DNA of 64,000 nucleotides. Source: Terriglobales bacterium (GTDB lineage: Bacteria > Acidobacteriota > Terriglobia > Terriglobales > Acidobacteriaceae). Numbering within the stretch: the first letter of the stretch is position 1; every line of letters begins with the position of its first letter. The DNA is taken from contig DATMPC010000006.1 of assembly GCA_035567895.1 (NCBI GenBank), positions 62,001-126,000 of the forward strand, written 5' to 3'. Below, piece after piece: positions 44,778 through 54,473 of the stretch. The translations under genes were made by a program, and so were the position numbers. The notes under the pieces are model-generated. The model was not told where the DNA came from. It ran no database searches and worked only from the letters and a program-made list of their open reading frames with translations.

Positions 44778-45268
44778 GAAGGCAGCTCCATGGTAAGCAC
44801 TTCTTTTTGCCGCGCAAGCCGCCACGCGCGAATGCGTTCGCGCAGATCAGGATTGTTGAGTGCACAAATTGACGCTGCCAGCAGAGCCGCGTTCGCTGCT
44901 CCGGGCTGCCCAATAGCCAGGGTGCCGACCGGAACGCCCTTCGGCATCTGGACGATCGAAAGCAACGAGTCGACTCCGTTGAGCATGGTTGCCGGAACCG
45001 GGACTCCCAAAACGGGCAGGATAGTCTTCGATGCCACCATGCCGGGCAAATGCGCAGCCCCGCCGGCGGCGGCTATGATCACCTGCAGCCCTCGTTTCTC
45101 CGCCGTCGAGGCATATTCGAACATCCAGTCGGGAGTACGATGCGCGGAGACGACGCGTTTCTCATGCGGAACCTGCAATTCGCGCAGGATTTCGATCGCA
45201 GGTTCAAGAACCTGATAATCGCTGCGACTGCCCATGATGACGCCGACTAGTGGCGGGGTAGAGGTCAT
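44774..45268 (-). CDS. purE: N5-carboxyaminoimidazole ribonucleotide mutase
   Basis: 164 residues from the ATG at 45268 (AAGGATC upstream). Class I PurE, which moves the carboxyl group of N5-CAIR to give [24 protein letters not shown] opens the protein; [16 protein letters not shown] and [19 protein letters not shown] hold the active-site residues; [20 protein letters not shown] follows. Four-base overlap with purK shows an operon. A family B repeat separates it from mnmG upstream. Confidence 0.95.
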   Translation of the reverse strand: MTSTPPLVGVIMGSRSDYQVLEPAIEILRELQVPHEKRVVSAHRTPDWMFEYASTAEKRGLQVIIAAAGGAAHLPGMVASKTILPVLGVPVPATMLNGVDSLLSIVQMPKGVPVGTLAIGQPGAANAALLAASICALNNPDLRERIRAWRLARQKEVLTMELPS

Positions 45269-45310
45269 GAATGATCCTTGGCGCTTGTGGTCCGACCTGC
45301 AAAAAACCAT

Positions 45311-45455
45311 TTCACCACGGAGGCACGGAGTGCACGGAGGAAACCCTTGGGTGAACTTCCTTCCGATGATTTTGAAGTTACGATACGCGACGGGATAACT
45401 ATCATTGGAATTTGTTTTCCCATCTTCTCCGTGTACTCCGTGAGTCCGTGGTGAA
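45311..45455. repeat. Palindromic repeat, family B copy 2
   Basis: The left arm from 45311 (TTCACCACGGAGGCACGGAG then TGCACGGAGG) pairs with 45425-45455 (TTCTCCGTGTACTCCGTGAG...GTGGTGAA). The interior of about 80 bases is not palindromic. It lies between purE and mnmG, both on the minus strand. Confidence 0.8.
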
Positions 45456-45484
45456 AAGAGAGTCTTGTCGCTTCGAACGAATGC

Positions 45485-47449
45485 TCATCTCACTTGCATC
45501 CGCTTTGCCTGAATCTCTATGTACACATTAATCAGCGAAACGGCCGCCGGTGTGACGCCGGGGATGCGGCTGGCGTGTCCCAATGTCCTTGGACGCACTC
45601 GCGTTAGTTTCTCGTTCATTTCTCGCGACAGGCCGCTTACCTGCGAGTAGTCGAACCATTCTGGGATTGAGCGTTCCTCGGCCTTCTTCAGCCGGTCGAT
45701 GGAGCGCTGTTGTTGTTGCAAATATCCAGCGTACTTGATTTCGGTCTCGATCGATTTCAGTTCATTTCGAGCCTGCGAAGAAAGGTGGGATTCAGTCGCG
45801 TTACAGGCTTCGAAGAACGATGGCAGCAGTTCGTACAGCAAGGGCGCAAAGTCCTCGATGGCCAACTCCGGGCGCTTGAGCAATTGCGCATAGGTTTGTC
45901 CTGCAGCGCTGCTGAAAGCCGCAGTCTTGCCTGGCAGAGTCTTCCTAACCTGTTCGAGATCTGCCTTAGTAGTTTCGAGCACCCTTTGCATCGCCGACGC
46001 GCGCTCCTGCTTGGCGAGATAGTCGCGCCAGGCGTTGTCGGAAATTAAGCCAAGCTTTCGTCCGTAAGGCGTGAGCCGCCGGTCGGCGTTGTCGATTCGC
46101 AATTGCAGGCGGAACTCCGCGCGCGAAGTGAACATGCGATACGGCTCGTTCGTTCCTTTGCTGATCAAATCATCGATCAGGATCGCGGTGTAGCCTTCTG
46201 TGCGATCCAGAATGAACGGCTTCTCGCCCTTGACCTTCAACGCGGCGTTAATGCCCGCCATGATTCCCTGGCAGGCCGCCTCTTCGTAGCCCGAAGTGCC
46301 ATTGATCTGCCCGGCCAGAAACAGGCGCGCGATCTTCTTAGTCTCGAGCGTACGCTCAAGTTCCGTGGGATCGATGGAGTCGTATTCGATTGCATATCCC
46401 GGCCGCAGCATCTCCGCTGTTTCCAATCCGGGAACAGACTTAATTACGGCGAGCTGCACATCGATCGGCATCGATGTCGACATACCGTTCACGTAGATCT
46501 CGTGCGTGTTCAATCCCTCGGGCTCGAGGAAGAGCTGGTGCTGCAGCTTGTCCGGAAACTTGACGATCTTGTCTTCAATCGACGGACAATAGCGCGGGCC
46601 AATCGACTGTATCTGTCCCGAATACATCGGCGAGCGGTGCACGTTCTCGCGAATGATGCGATGCGTCTCTTCCGTCGTGAACGCGATGTGGCACGGCACC
46701 TGCTTCTGCTGAATCTTCTTTGTGCGGAAGCTGAACGGAGTGGGATCGTCGTCGCCCGGCTGTTCGGCGAAGCGTGACCAGTCGATCGAACGCCCATCAA
46801 GACGGGGAGGTGTGCCGGTCTTCAGTCGGCATCCGCGCAGGCCAAGGAGCTTGAGGGACTCCCCGAGCAATTGCGATGGTGGTTCGCCGGAACGTCCCGC
46901 AGGATACGTTTGCTCGCCGCAATGGATCAGTCCGTTGAGAAATGTTCCGGTTGTTATGACCACTGCACCAGCGTGAACGCGACGTCCATCGCGCAGTTTG
47001 ATTCCAGTAGTGACTCTTGATCCTGTGGCACAGCCGCCCTCGGCTGTGTTTCCTTCCTCAACGATGAGCTCAGCTACTTCCGCCTGCTTGATATAGAGAT
47101 TCAGCTGGCTCTCGAGTACCTCGCGCATCTTCAGTCGGTATTGCTGCTTGTCGCACTGCGCGCGCGGAGACCATACGGCCGGGCCGCGCGAAGTATTCAG
47201 CAAGCGGAACTGGATGCCGACTGCGTCCGTGACTTCCCCCATCACGCCGCCAAGCGCGTCAACCTCGCGGACAAGATGTCCCTTGGCAATGCCGCCAACT
47301 GCAGGATTGCACGACATCTGCGCGATCAGATCCGCGTTCAGCGTAAAGAGCGCGGTCTTCAGCCCCATACGCGCACACGCCACTGCCGCCTCGCAGCCCG
47401 CGTGGCCAGCGCCAACCACGACCACGTCGTATTGTTCAGTGAAGGACAT
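45485..47449 (-). CDS. mnmG: tRNA uridine-5-carboxymethylaminomethyl modification enzyme MnmG
   Basis: 654 residues, somewhat longer than usual. With MnmE it makes the cmnm5 modification at the tRNA wobble uridine. FAD site: [20 protein letters not shown] (about residues 10-29). [20 protein letters not shown] and [20 protein letters not shown] are family signatures, as is [16 protein letters not shown]. Residues about 136-148 ([15 protein letters not shown]) are an insert encoded by a family F repeat at 47019-47052; relatives run straight through this point. The frame remains open, so the protein may still be active. Confidence 0.95.
   Translation of the reverse strand: MSFTEQYDVVVVGAGHAGCEAAVACARMGLKTALFTLNADLIAQMSCNPAVGGIAKGHLVREVDALGGVMGEVTDAVGIQFRLLNTSRGPAVWSPRAQCDKQQYRLKMREVLESQLNLYIKQAEVAELIVEEGNTAEGGCATGSRVTTGIKLRDGRRVHAGAVVITTGTFLNGLIHCGEQTYPAGRSGEPPSQLLGESLKLLGLRGCRLKTGTPPRLDGRSIDWSRFAEQPGDDDPTPFSFRTKKIQQKQVPCHIAFTTEETHRIIRENVHRSPMYSGQIQSIGPRYCPSIEDKIVKFPDKLQHQLFLEPEGLNTHEIYVNGMSTSMPIDVQLAVIKSVPGLETAEMLRPGYAIEYDSIDPTELERTLETKKIARLFLAGQINGTSGYEEAACQGIMAGINAALKVKGEKPFILDRTEGYTAILIDDLISKGTNEPYRMFTSRAEFRLQLRIDNADRRLTPYGRKLGLISDNAWRDYLAKQERASAMQRVLETTKADLEQVRKTLPGKTAAFSSAAGQTYAQLLKRPELAIEDFAPLLYELLPSFFEACNATESHLSSQARNELKSIETEIKYAGYLQQQQRSIDRLKKAEERSIPEWFDYSQVSGLSREMNEKLTRVRPRTLGHASRIPGVTPAAVSLINVYIEIQAKRMQVR
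47019..47052. repeat. Short hairpin repeat, family F copy 3, inside mnmG
   Basis: Contains CCTGTGGCACAGCCGCCCTC then GGCTGTG, nearly identical to 11913-11940. CACAGCCG/CGGCTGTG forms the stem. It is read in frame as part of mnmG. Confidence 0.8.
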
Positions 47450-47674
47450 CTGTATCTATTCTAGGGTACAAGGGACAGGTGATTCGCTGTTCCCTGGTCC
47501 TGGCACCCCCTCCCACCTCTTTTCACGCAAATTCAGCCGATCCACCAGCGCTTTGCAGAAACTCTGTCGCCGTTTCCGGGCACGACGCCATGCGCCGCAG
47601 AGAACACAGCCGCGAGACCACGGGATGAAGTGTTATAAGAACTCGAGGGATGTCCTCCAGGGTAATCAGGCTTC

Positions 47675-47932
47675 ATGTTCTCTCGCCGAATCCGAGTGGA
47701 ATACGAGAAGGACGGCAAGCGCAAGCCGTGCGAGTTGAAGTGGCTCGACAGCTTCTCGATGCGCAACTTCACCAACGATGCCGTCTTTGACGACACATTG
47801 CCAATTTCCGACGGGATGATCGAGGCAGGGGCACTAGTCCCACTCGATGCGCTACGTAACGCGATGGAAGACTGGTTTCGCAGGAAGAGCTACATCGGGA
47901 AATCAGATCGGCTCATTCTTGCCGAATCCTGA
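47675..47932 (+). CDS. Small hypothetical protein
   Basis: 85 residues from the ATG at 47675. No signal peptide or membrane segment. Charged N-terminus (RRIRVEYEKDGKRKPCELKW), then SFSMRNFTNDAVFDDTLPIS, and a C-terminal helix with EDWFRRKSYIGKSDR. Not recognised. It starts about 225 bases from the divergent mnmG gene and has no partner. Codon use is ordinary, which favours a real gene. Confidence 0.5.
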   Translation: MFSRRIRVEYEKDGKRKPCELKWLDSFSMRNFTNDAVFDDTLPISDGMIEAGALVPLDALRNAMEDWFRRKSYIGKSDRLILAES

Positions 47933-48140
47933 TTTATTCCGTTTCTCTATTGGCTCTCTGCTCCATAGTGAATTGTGGAATCAACGTGCGTGCGTTCGAA
48001 ATTACTGTTCAAGAGCGAAACACGTATATCCCGATTGATAAAGGACAACGGCCTTCAATCGGAATTCGGTACCGAAACTTGCTGGAAACGAGATTCCATC
48101 CGGCTCTCGTTTGTAAGTTACGCTGAATCCAACGCCTGGG

Positions 48141-49079
48141 CTACTGGCTAGCGTCCCGCCTGTGGGCGGGACTAGCCGAACGGGCGTTCGAGGCCGCAGC
48201 AGTTGAGTGATTTGAAACGGCTGAAGCAGCGCGACCGAATAGAGTTGGCGAGTTCATACGGCGACACCAGTCCTCGAAGTCTTTTCTCGGCCCTTTCCAG
48301 CGAAGATCGTCCACCGAGTCGAAGACAGGGACATCAAGTCTCAATGTTGCGAGAGTGCGAAACAGCAACGCGTCATTCCATGCGCCAAACAACGACTCGG
48401 ATAATGCACGAGCCTTTCGGATCGAAGGATGCCATTCGCGCCAATCCTTGGGGATATCTTCCAGATGAAAGTATTGAGAAAACGTGAGAGCAGCCGCTTT
48501 TGTACCCCATCCCTGCAATCCGGGATACCCGTCGGCACTGTCGCCGACCACGGCTAGATAATCGGGAATCGATTGCGGCCTCACGCCGAACTTGGCGACG
48601 ATCGCGGCTTCATCGCGCACGATCTCGCGCCTGCGGTCGCATTGGACTACTCGCGTTCCGACGACAGACTGAGCCAGATCCTTGTCGGGAGTACAAATGA
48701 TTACTTGACTCACTCGCTCGTCCTGCGCTGCGTTAAACGCGGCGGAAGCTAACGCGTCGTCAGCTTCGTAGTAGACCATCGGCCACACAAGCACGCCCAT
48801 CGCCTGCAAGGCCACTTCCAGAATGGGAAACTGTGAGAGGAGCTCCGAAGGCACACCTTCGCTGGTCTTATAGCCGGGATATAGTTCGTTCCGAAATGAC
48901 TCGACGACGTGATCGGTTGCGACTCCAATGTGAGCCGCGCCTTGTTCAATCATCGACAAAACAGAAGCGAGCACGCCTCGCGTTGCGCCGATCTCCTGCC
49001 TGCTCGCATCCGTTGCCGAAGGCACCGCGAAGAAGTGGCGGAAGAGTTCATAGGTGCCGTCGATTAAGTGAACGTCCAT
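48141..49079 (-). CDS. 5'-3' exonuclease (PolA N-terminal/flap endonuclease type)
   Basis: 312 residues. It resembles the 5' nuclease domain of DNA polymerase I as a stand-alone protein. Acidic metal-binding residues lie in MDVHLIDGTYELFR, VYYEADDALASAAF (about residues 101-114), CTPDKDLAQSV (about 129-139) and VVGDSADGYPGLQGWGTKAA (about 177-196, with the helix-hairpin-helix region). The last 15 residues or so (SPAHRRDASQ) come from a strong hairpin at 48146-48177 and are probably not part of the fold. Role likely in repair or RNA-primer removal. Confidence 0.85.
   Translation of the reverse strand: MDVHLIDGTYELFRHFFAVPSATDASRQEIGATRGVLASVLSMIEQGAAHIGVATDHVVESFRNELYPGYKTSEGVPSELLSQFPILEVALQAMGVLVWPMVYYEADDALASAAFNAAQDERVSQVIICTPDKDLAQSVVGTRVVQCDRRREIVRDEAAIVAKFGVRPQSIPDYLAVVGDSADGYPGLQGWGTKAAALTFSQYFHLEDIPKDWREWHPSIRKARALSESLFGAWNDALLFRTLATLRLDVPVFDSVDDLRWKGPRKDFEDWCRRMNSPTLFGRAASAVSNHSTAAASNARSASPAHRRDASQ
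48146..48177. repeat. Hairpin at the 3' end of the exonuclease gene
   Basis: GTCCCGCC and GGCGGGAC pair, extended by GGCTAG/CTAGCC with one bulged C. It encodes the last codons of the exonuclease gene, so it may be a repeat that replaced the original 3' end, or an overlapping terminator (no T run seen). Confidence 0.6.
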
Positions 49080-49509
49080 GGACTGATCCAGGTTCTCTAG
49101 GCGATGTTACAGGATTTGGTTTTGAGACGGCATTGGACTCCATGCGTTGCTGTTTGGCCCCCAAACGCAGTAACGCTCGACAAGACGGCTCGAGAAATGT
49201 TGTGGAGACAGCGGCTGGCGATACCTTATGGTATCAGAGCACTCGTTTCTTAATCGTGCCGCTTCTAGCGACACGAGAGATGTGAGCCCGGCAAACGGTG
49301 CCGAGCGCGCTCGAGGTGAGACGCGAGCCCTGTAAGGGCGCCACTTGCTTGTTCGAACTTTTTGCCTAAGAGGGGTGCCGCCCCTAGCGGGGCTCGATTC
49401 CACAATTACTGTCCCGGCACATCAGTGCCGGGCTCATTTCCGGTCGTGCCGCGAAACGCGGCACGAATTTCTGAAAGTTGGTTGAAGTCGAACTCTATGC
49501 GGAAGCGGT
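49080..49509. repeat. 430-base intergenic stretch with inverted repeats
   Basis: No gene seen. GAGCCCGGCA (49284-49293) and TGCCGGGCTC (49426-49435) are exact inverted repeats about 130 bases apart. Between and beside them are hairpins GGGTGCCGCCCCTAGCGGGG-like near 49374-49393 and CGTGCCGCG/CGCGGCACG at 49444-49464. This looks like a further palindromic repeat family (G). Promoters of the exonuclease gene should be near its left edge. Confidence 0.6.
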
Positions 49510-50526
49510 CTATGCAGCGGGAGCCAACGAGCGGCTGGCAGCTTGCTGAATGAAGCGCTTCATGACGGTTGCCCACATTACCTTCTTGCGGACACCGCTC
49601 TCCTTCACGCCGCGTCCTTGAGCGAACATCGAAAGTAACGCACGCATTTTAAGCACGCGCAGAACGGCCTGATCGGCGCCACTTGCGCCGTAGGCTTCGA
49701 GGAAGCTTTCCTGCACGGGTCCGGTGATGTTGCGGTTGCAGAACGGGTACTTTTCCAACGCCTCTACCGAGGCCAGAAAGGTGGCGGCATCGTTGAACGA
49801 GATTCCATGATCCGACATCTTGCCGTAGTCACTAACGCCTACTCCGTTTTCCGTAACGACAACGCTGAGCGGTGTGAAGTCTTTCAGCACAGCTGAAGAG
49901 GGAATCGCTTTCCTGGTCTTGGCAAGCGAATTTTTCGCTCCAGTGAGAATCATCTGGATCGCTTCATTGTCGAGTCCCTCGCCGCGACAGTTCAGGCAGA
50001 GATTCTCGAGTTCGGAGAGCAATTGCTGTGCGTCGAATACTTGAGTTGGCCCACCAGTGAGGTTGTGAAAGTTGCGCAGCCACTCACCGGCTTTGCCGGC
50101 AGCTTCGCGCAGCGACGTATTGTCGTCGTAGCCGGGGAGAAGCGCGGCCTTCATCATCATGGATTGCAGAGGCACACCCTGGATTTTTTCACTGACCAGT
50201 GCGCCTAGCGCACTGAAGTTACCTCGCGGACGCGGAACACCAGGCAGTTGGTTCTCTGAAAAGGCCGTGTACACTCGCTGAAGATTAGTGTATTCGGCCG
50301 TGGCCTGATTCCGAGCGGCCTGCGGAGTCTTCCCGGAACGGTACACTTTCACCGCCATGCGCTCTCCGCCATTGGCAAAGTCCGCAACCAGATCGTAGAT
50401 AAAGTGATCGCTCTTGGGTGTATGGCCTACTACTCGGATGTTTCGCAACTCACCGCGATTGGGATACAACGTTGTTGCTTGCTGCCGAAGATCGGCAACG
50501 ATCTGGTCAATTACATTTTCAGCCAT
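49510..50526 (-). CDS. Protein with aminoglycoside-phosphotransferase-like kinase fold, active-site motif altered
   Basis: 338 residues. The N-lobe has RMAVKVYRSG (lysine at about residue 59) and ALVSEKIQGVPLQSMMM as hinge. The catalytic loop, HGDxxxxN in active APH kinases, reads LKDFTPLSVVVTENG (about 217-231): only the Asp is kept and the Asn is missing. The metal-binding segment appears as VGVSDYGK. It is therefore either a divergent kinase or a pseudokinase. No resistance or polysaccharide genes are adjacent. Single gene, function unknown. Confidence 0.6.
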   Translation of the reverse strand: MAENVIDQIVADLRQQATTLYPNRGELRNIRVVGHTPKSDHFIYDLVADFANGGERMAVKVYRSGKTPQAARNQATAEYTNLQRVYTAFSENQLPGVPRPRGNFSALGALVSEKIQGVPLQSMMMKAALLPGYDDNTSLREAAGKAGEWLRNFHNLTGGPTQVFDAQQLLSELENLCLNCRGEGLDNEAIQMILTGAKNSLAKTRKAIPSSAVLKDFTPLSVVVTENGVGVSDYGKMSDHGISFNDAATFLASVEALEKYPFCNRNITGPVQESFLEAYGASGADQAVLRVLKMRALLSMFAQGRGVKESGVRKKVMWATVMKRFIQQAASRSLAPAA

Positions 50527-50858
50527 TCATACTCCCGGCATTCGATTCCTAACGGAATAAGGGGATGAGGTGCGCGACGGGCTCCCCAATCGTGATGGGT
50601 GGACGACACACCAATACTCTGACTTCGAGCAGCAGTTTTGCTTCCCAACTATGCGTTCTTACTGTCGGATGTAAGTTACTGAAAAAATGATGCCTTCAGC
50701 GAGACGCATCTTGGCGCCTTAATCATTTTCAGGCCATGATTGAGCATCGCGATTCTCACATTAGGCAGAGAAAGACACCCAGGCAGCCGAGAAGTTGCAG
50801 GAAACAGATTAGAGAGCAGCAAAATTCCTAAGTAGGAATGAATTCTGTCCCTTGCACT
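50527..50858. other. 332-base intergenic stretch
   Basis: Lies between the kinase-fold gene and rsmI, both on the minus strand. It should hold the kinase-fold gene promoter near 50527-50600. I see no gene, strong hairpin or recognised repeat. Base composition is slightly more AT-rich than the genes. Confidence 0.4.
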
Positions 50859-51755
50859 CTATCCCCTGTTCCTTGATCTTTTCATTCTCTGCCACTCTCG
50901 ATAGGCTTCACTTTTTGAAAGTCCAAACTCGCGAGCCACTTGCTTGAGCGCATCTTTTTCGTCGAGGTGGTTGGACCTCATGAGCTCCGTGATGCGTTCG
51001 ACGAGATTTGGGTTTGAACTTGGCGCTTCCTGTTTTCCGGATTTTCCGGCAACGATGACTGTGAGTTCTCCTTTAGTTGTGTCCCGTCGGGCAAGCTCGG
51101 CGGAGAGTTCGGAAACGCTGCCGCGCAAGAACTCTTCATGAACCTTGGTGAGTTCGCGCGCTATAACCACGCGCCGGTCGGAGCCGAATGCGTTGTCCAG
51201 ATCGTGAATCATTTCGACGATGCGATGCGGCGCCTCGTAGAAAACGAGCGTTTCAGTCAGATCCGCGAGACCCTCGAGCACACTGCGACGCTCTCCTGAG
51301 CGCGCCGGTAGAAATCCGACGAAGCGAAATCGTTCGGTGGGCAATCCGCTGGCGACAAGTGCAGCTATAAGCGCCGACGGGCCCGGAATTGCCACAACGT
51401 TGAGTCCGCGCTCGACCACCGCGCGAATCACCCGCTCTCCCGGATCGGAGATCCCGGGCATCCCAGCGTCGGAAACCAGCGCAATGCGCTCTCCCGCGGC
51501 TATTCGCTCCACTAGTTCCTTCGCGCGCGCGGCTTCGTTGTGCTGGTGATAGCTCTGCGTGGGAGTCTTGATTTCAAAATGGTTCAGCAGCTTTTGTGTA
51601 TGGCGCGTATCTTCGCAGGCGATCAGGTCCACCTGTCGGAGGATTCGCAATGCCCGAAGCGTAATGTCTTCGAGATTGCCGATTGGCGTTGCGACAACGT
51701 AAAGTCCCGGAGCCAAGGACGGTTCCGAATGTTCATCATCACGCGCAGTAACCAA
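50859..51755 (-). CDS. rsmI: 16S rRNA (cytidine(1402)-2'-O)-methyltransferase
   Basis: About 298 residues from a TTG at 51755; the start is uncertain (TTG 51716 also possible, no in-frame ATG), and the frame is open far upstream. A SAM-dependent tetrapyrrole-methylase fold: GLYVVATPIGNLEDITLRAL, CEDTRHTQKLLNHFEI, ALVSDAGMPGISDPGERVIR, and IPGPSALIAALVASGLPTER. The C-terminal helical region ends SKSEAYREWQRMKR. It begins just beyond the stop of the second ADOP permease gene (51803) and may be read from the same message. Confidence 0.92.
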   Translation of the reverse strand: MVTARDDEHSEPSLAPGLYVVATPIGNLEDITLRALRILRQVDLIACEDTRHTQKLLNHFEIKTPTQSYHQHNEAARAKELVERIAAGERIALVSDAGMPGISDPGERVIRAVVERGLNVVAIPGPSALIAALVASGLPTERFRFVGFLPARSGERRSVLEGLADLTETLVFYEAPHRIVEMIHDLDNAFGSDRRVVIARELTKVHEEFLRGSVSELSAELARRDTTKGELTVIVAGKSGKQEAPSSNPNLVERITELMRSNHLDEKDALKQVAREFGLSKSEAYREWQRMKRSRNRG

Positions 51756-51802
51756 GGCGAAGGGCAGTGTAACAGCTCTCCGGTCTGCTGCAGCAGGTCG
51801 GC

Positions 51803-54469
51803 CTACTCTGCTCGCAAGGTGATTGCAGGATCCACTTGCGCTGCCCGCCGGGCTGGAACACCGGATGCGAGCAGTGCCACGCTGCCGAGCAACGCGATGA
51901 CCGCTGCGTACGTGATTGGGTCGAGGCGCGACACCCCGAAGAGCATGGCGGCGACGACCTGACTCGCGGCCGCTGCGCCAATCAGACCGATGGCTATGCC
52001 TATCCCGGTGAGCGTCATACCCTGACGCACCACCAACGCAACGATGCTGCTGCGCGATGCGCCCAGCGCGCAACGAACTCCGATCTCTCGCGTGCGCTCC
52101 GTTACGCTGCCCGAGAGGACACCATAGATTCCGGTCGCTGCGAGGATGAGGCCTGCCAAAGCGAAACATTCAAAGAGCATCAACGCGAAGCGGCGCTCTG
52201 CTTCGCTGGCCGCGACCAGGCTCGGCATGCTCGCAATGCGTGTGATCGGCACATCTTTGTCAATCGACCAGATTGCGCTTCGTACCGCAGGCGCGAGGTC
52301 GCCTTCGCTACCACTAGTCCGCACGATTACCGACTGCACGTTACCGGTCCAAGCCCAGTTCGTGGTATAGAACGCATCTGTTTCAGCGACCCCCAGCGAT
52401 AATTGCCTCACATCGCCCACTACTCCAACGATTATTCTCCAAGGCGCGTTAGGACGCGCTATATCGGGACCCATCCGCACACGTTGTCCAATTGGATCGA
52501 GGCCGTGGAACCTGCGTTTTGCGAGCGACTCGCTGATGAGAACAGCCACAGGTTCCTGCGCACGGTCGCGTTCTGTGAGAAACCGTCCGCGACGGAGAGG
52601 AATGTGCATGGTTTGGAAATAGTCAGGACTCACCCCGTACCGGAAAACGGGTTCCGGTCCGTGGGGCAGCGCTTCGTATTCAATGCCATACACTTCGTAA
52701 TCACCACTCAGCGGCACCTGGTTTACAAATGCTGCTGATTCCACTCCGGGAACATGGCGCACGGCCTCGAGCGCTTGCTCGAAGAACCGAGCGCGAGCAT
52801 CGTCACGAACGTACCGTTGTCCTGACTCCTGCACTTCCATGGTAAGCAGGTGTGTTGAATCGAAGCCAGGATCGATCGAGAACAGGTGCTCGAGGCTACG
52901 CAAAAGCAGGCCGGCGCTGCAAAGGAGAACCAAAGCAAGCGCAACCTCCGTGACTACTAGCAAGCGTCGCACGAGTTGGTTGCCGCCAGCGGTTTGACGC
53001 GCGCTCTGCTTCAGGCTTGTTTGCGGATCGCTGCGCGCCGATTGAAGCGCAGGAATCAGTCCTACCATGACTCCGACGCAAGTTGTCATGAGGAAAGCGA
53101 AAATGAGTACCGCCGTATCAACGCGAATCGCATCAACCCTGGGCAGTGCTGGTGGACTCAAAGCTACCAGCGCGCGTACTCCCATTTCCGCTACTGCTAT
53201 GCCTACCAACCCACCGAGTGCCGCCAGCAGGAGACTCTCGGTAATCAGTTGGCGCAGCAGGCGTGATTGTCGCGCACCGAGGGCAGCACGCATCGCGAAC
53301 TCTCCGCGTCGCTGGGCAGCGCGGGCAAGCAAAAGATTGGTTACATTCACGCAGGCAATCAGCAGCACGACCACTACAGCTCCTAGAATCGCCAACAACG
53401 TAGTCTTCACGCCAGCGATGAGATTGTCGTGTAAAGACGTTAGGATCACTCCCTGAGGAACTCCTCCGGCACCCTCAAAGCCCTTGGCGTGTGCTCTGGC
53501 GAACGGCGGCAGAAATGTGTCTAGCTCACTGGCACCCTGCTCCTTGTTCATGCCCGGCTTCAGCCGCGCCACCATCTGCAGATGGTGTCCCCATTCTTTG
53601 CCGTCATCCGGAAGCGAAGAGTCATACTGGAGCGGAGCCCACAGTTCCGCATTGGGAGAAAGTACGTTTTCGAAACCGGCAGACATCACGCCAATGACGG
53701 TGTAGCGGCTGGTCGCGTCGAAGTCGCGGCTGGTCTCCAGTGTGATCGCGCGCCCTATGATGTTCGGGTCCGCAGCAAAGCGACGACGCCAGAGACGATC
53801 GCTCAGGATCAGGAGATTCGGGCCGTGAAGCTGATCGTCGGAAGACTGGAAATCACGACCGAGAACTGGAACGACGCCAAGCGTCCGAAAGTAATCCGGG
53901 CTCACCCGCTGCCCCCAGAAAAACTCCGGCTCACCAATTCCCAACATCGCTGGGCGCCACACCTTCATAACCGCCATCGCATCGAAGGAGTGGTTCTGTG
54001 AGAGCGCCTCGAACGTACCGAAGCTGGGCAGGCGCGAGCCGCCACCCATCCGTTCAAACATCATCATGATTCGGTCGGGACGGGGGTAGGGGAGCGACAG
54101 GAAAAGGATAGGATTGATCGCGCTGAAGATCGCAGTTGTGGCGCCAATGCCAAGGCCGAGGATCGCGATGGCGGTGGCAGCGAAACCAGGGTTGTTGCGC
54201 AGTTGACGGACTGCATAGCGCAGATCGGAGAGCAGCGTTCCCACAACGTTCTCCCACCCGTAGGAGCGCACCTGCTCGCGAACAACCAGTGTGTTCCCGA
54301 TCTCCCGGCGCGCTGCGAGGGGCGCTTCTTCAGGACTGAGGCCACCGGCCTCGAGCGCGGCCGTCGTCTGCTCGAGATAGTCTTTGAGTTCCTCCGCGAG
54401 GTCGTGGTCGGCCGCCCCGCGATTTGTGAGGACGCGAATGCCGTGTGTGAGCTGGCGCCAGAGGGACAT
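51803..54469 (-). CDS. ADOP-type ABC permease (MacB/FtsX-like), intact
   Basis: 888 residues in one frame. The N-terminal cytoplasmic region (DHDLAEELKDYLEQTTAALE, GLSPEEAPLAARREIGN) precedes TM1 (NPGFAATAIAILGLGIGATT). A MacB periplasmic core follows (about residues 100-330), then an FtsX block of three helices (LAILGAVVVVLLIACVNVTN; LLARAAQRRGEFAMRAALGA), a second periplasmic domain, and a second FtsX block (GVLSGSVTERTREIGVRCAL). There is no ATPase domain. Such orphan permeases are expanded in Acidobacteriota; the substrate is unknown. The PadR gene ends four bases upstream. Confidence 0.93.
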   Translation of the reverse strand: MSLWRQLTHGIRVLTNRGAADHDLAEELKDYLEQTTAALEAGGLSPEEAPLAARREIGNTLVVREQVRSYGWENVVGTLLSDLRYAVRQLRNNPGFAATAIAILGLGIGATTAIFSAINPILFLSLPYPRPDRIMMMFERMGGGSRLPSFGTFEALSQNHSFDAMAVMKVWRPAMLGIGEPEFFWGQRVSPDYFRTLGVVPVLGRDFQSSDDQLHGPNLLILSDRLWRRRFAADPNIIGRAITLETSRDFDATSRYTVIGVMSAGFENVLSPNAELWAPLQYDSSLPDDGKEWGHHLQMVARLKPGMNKEQGASELDTFLPPFARAHAKGFEGAGGVPQGVILTSLHDNLIAGVKTTLLAILGAVVVVLLIACVNVTNLLLARAAQRRGEFAMRAALGARQSRLLRQLITESLLLAALGGLVGIAVAEMGVRALVALSPPALPRVDAIRVDTAVLIFAFLMTTCVGVMVGLIPALQSARSDPQTSLKQSARQTAGGNQLVRRLLVVTEVALALVLLCSAGLLLRSLEHLFSIDPGFDSTHLLTMEVQESGQRYVRDDARARFFEQALEAVRHVPGVESAAFVNQVPLSGDYEVYGIEYEALPHGPEPVFRYGVSPDYFQTMHIPLRRGRFLTERDRAQEPVAVLISESLAKRRFHGLDPIGQRVRMGPDIARPNAPWRIIVGVVGDVRQLSLGVAETDAFYTTNWAWTGNVQSVIVRTSGSEGDLAPAVRSAIWSIDKDVPITRIASMPSLVAASEAERRFALMLFECFALAGLILAATGIYGVLSGSVTERTREIGVRCALGASRSSIVALVVRQGMTLTGIGIAIGLIGAAAASQVVAAMLFGVSRLDPITYAAVIALLGSVALLASGVPARRAAQVDPAITLRAE

Positions 54470-54473
54470 CCGA

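Noticed and set aside
51756-52169. Upstream extension of the rsmI frame
   Set aside because: It runs through the 3' end of the ADOP permease gene and is Arg/His-rich, without the methyltransferase pattern.
51803-54469. MacB macrolide exporter with drug-resistance role
   Set aside because: No ABC ATPase domain and no MacA or TolC partner; the ADOP/PadR arrangement fits better and the substrate cannot be named.
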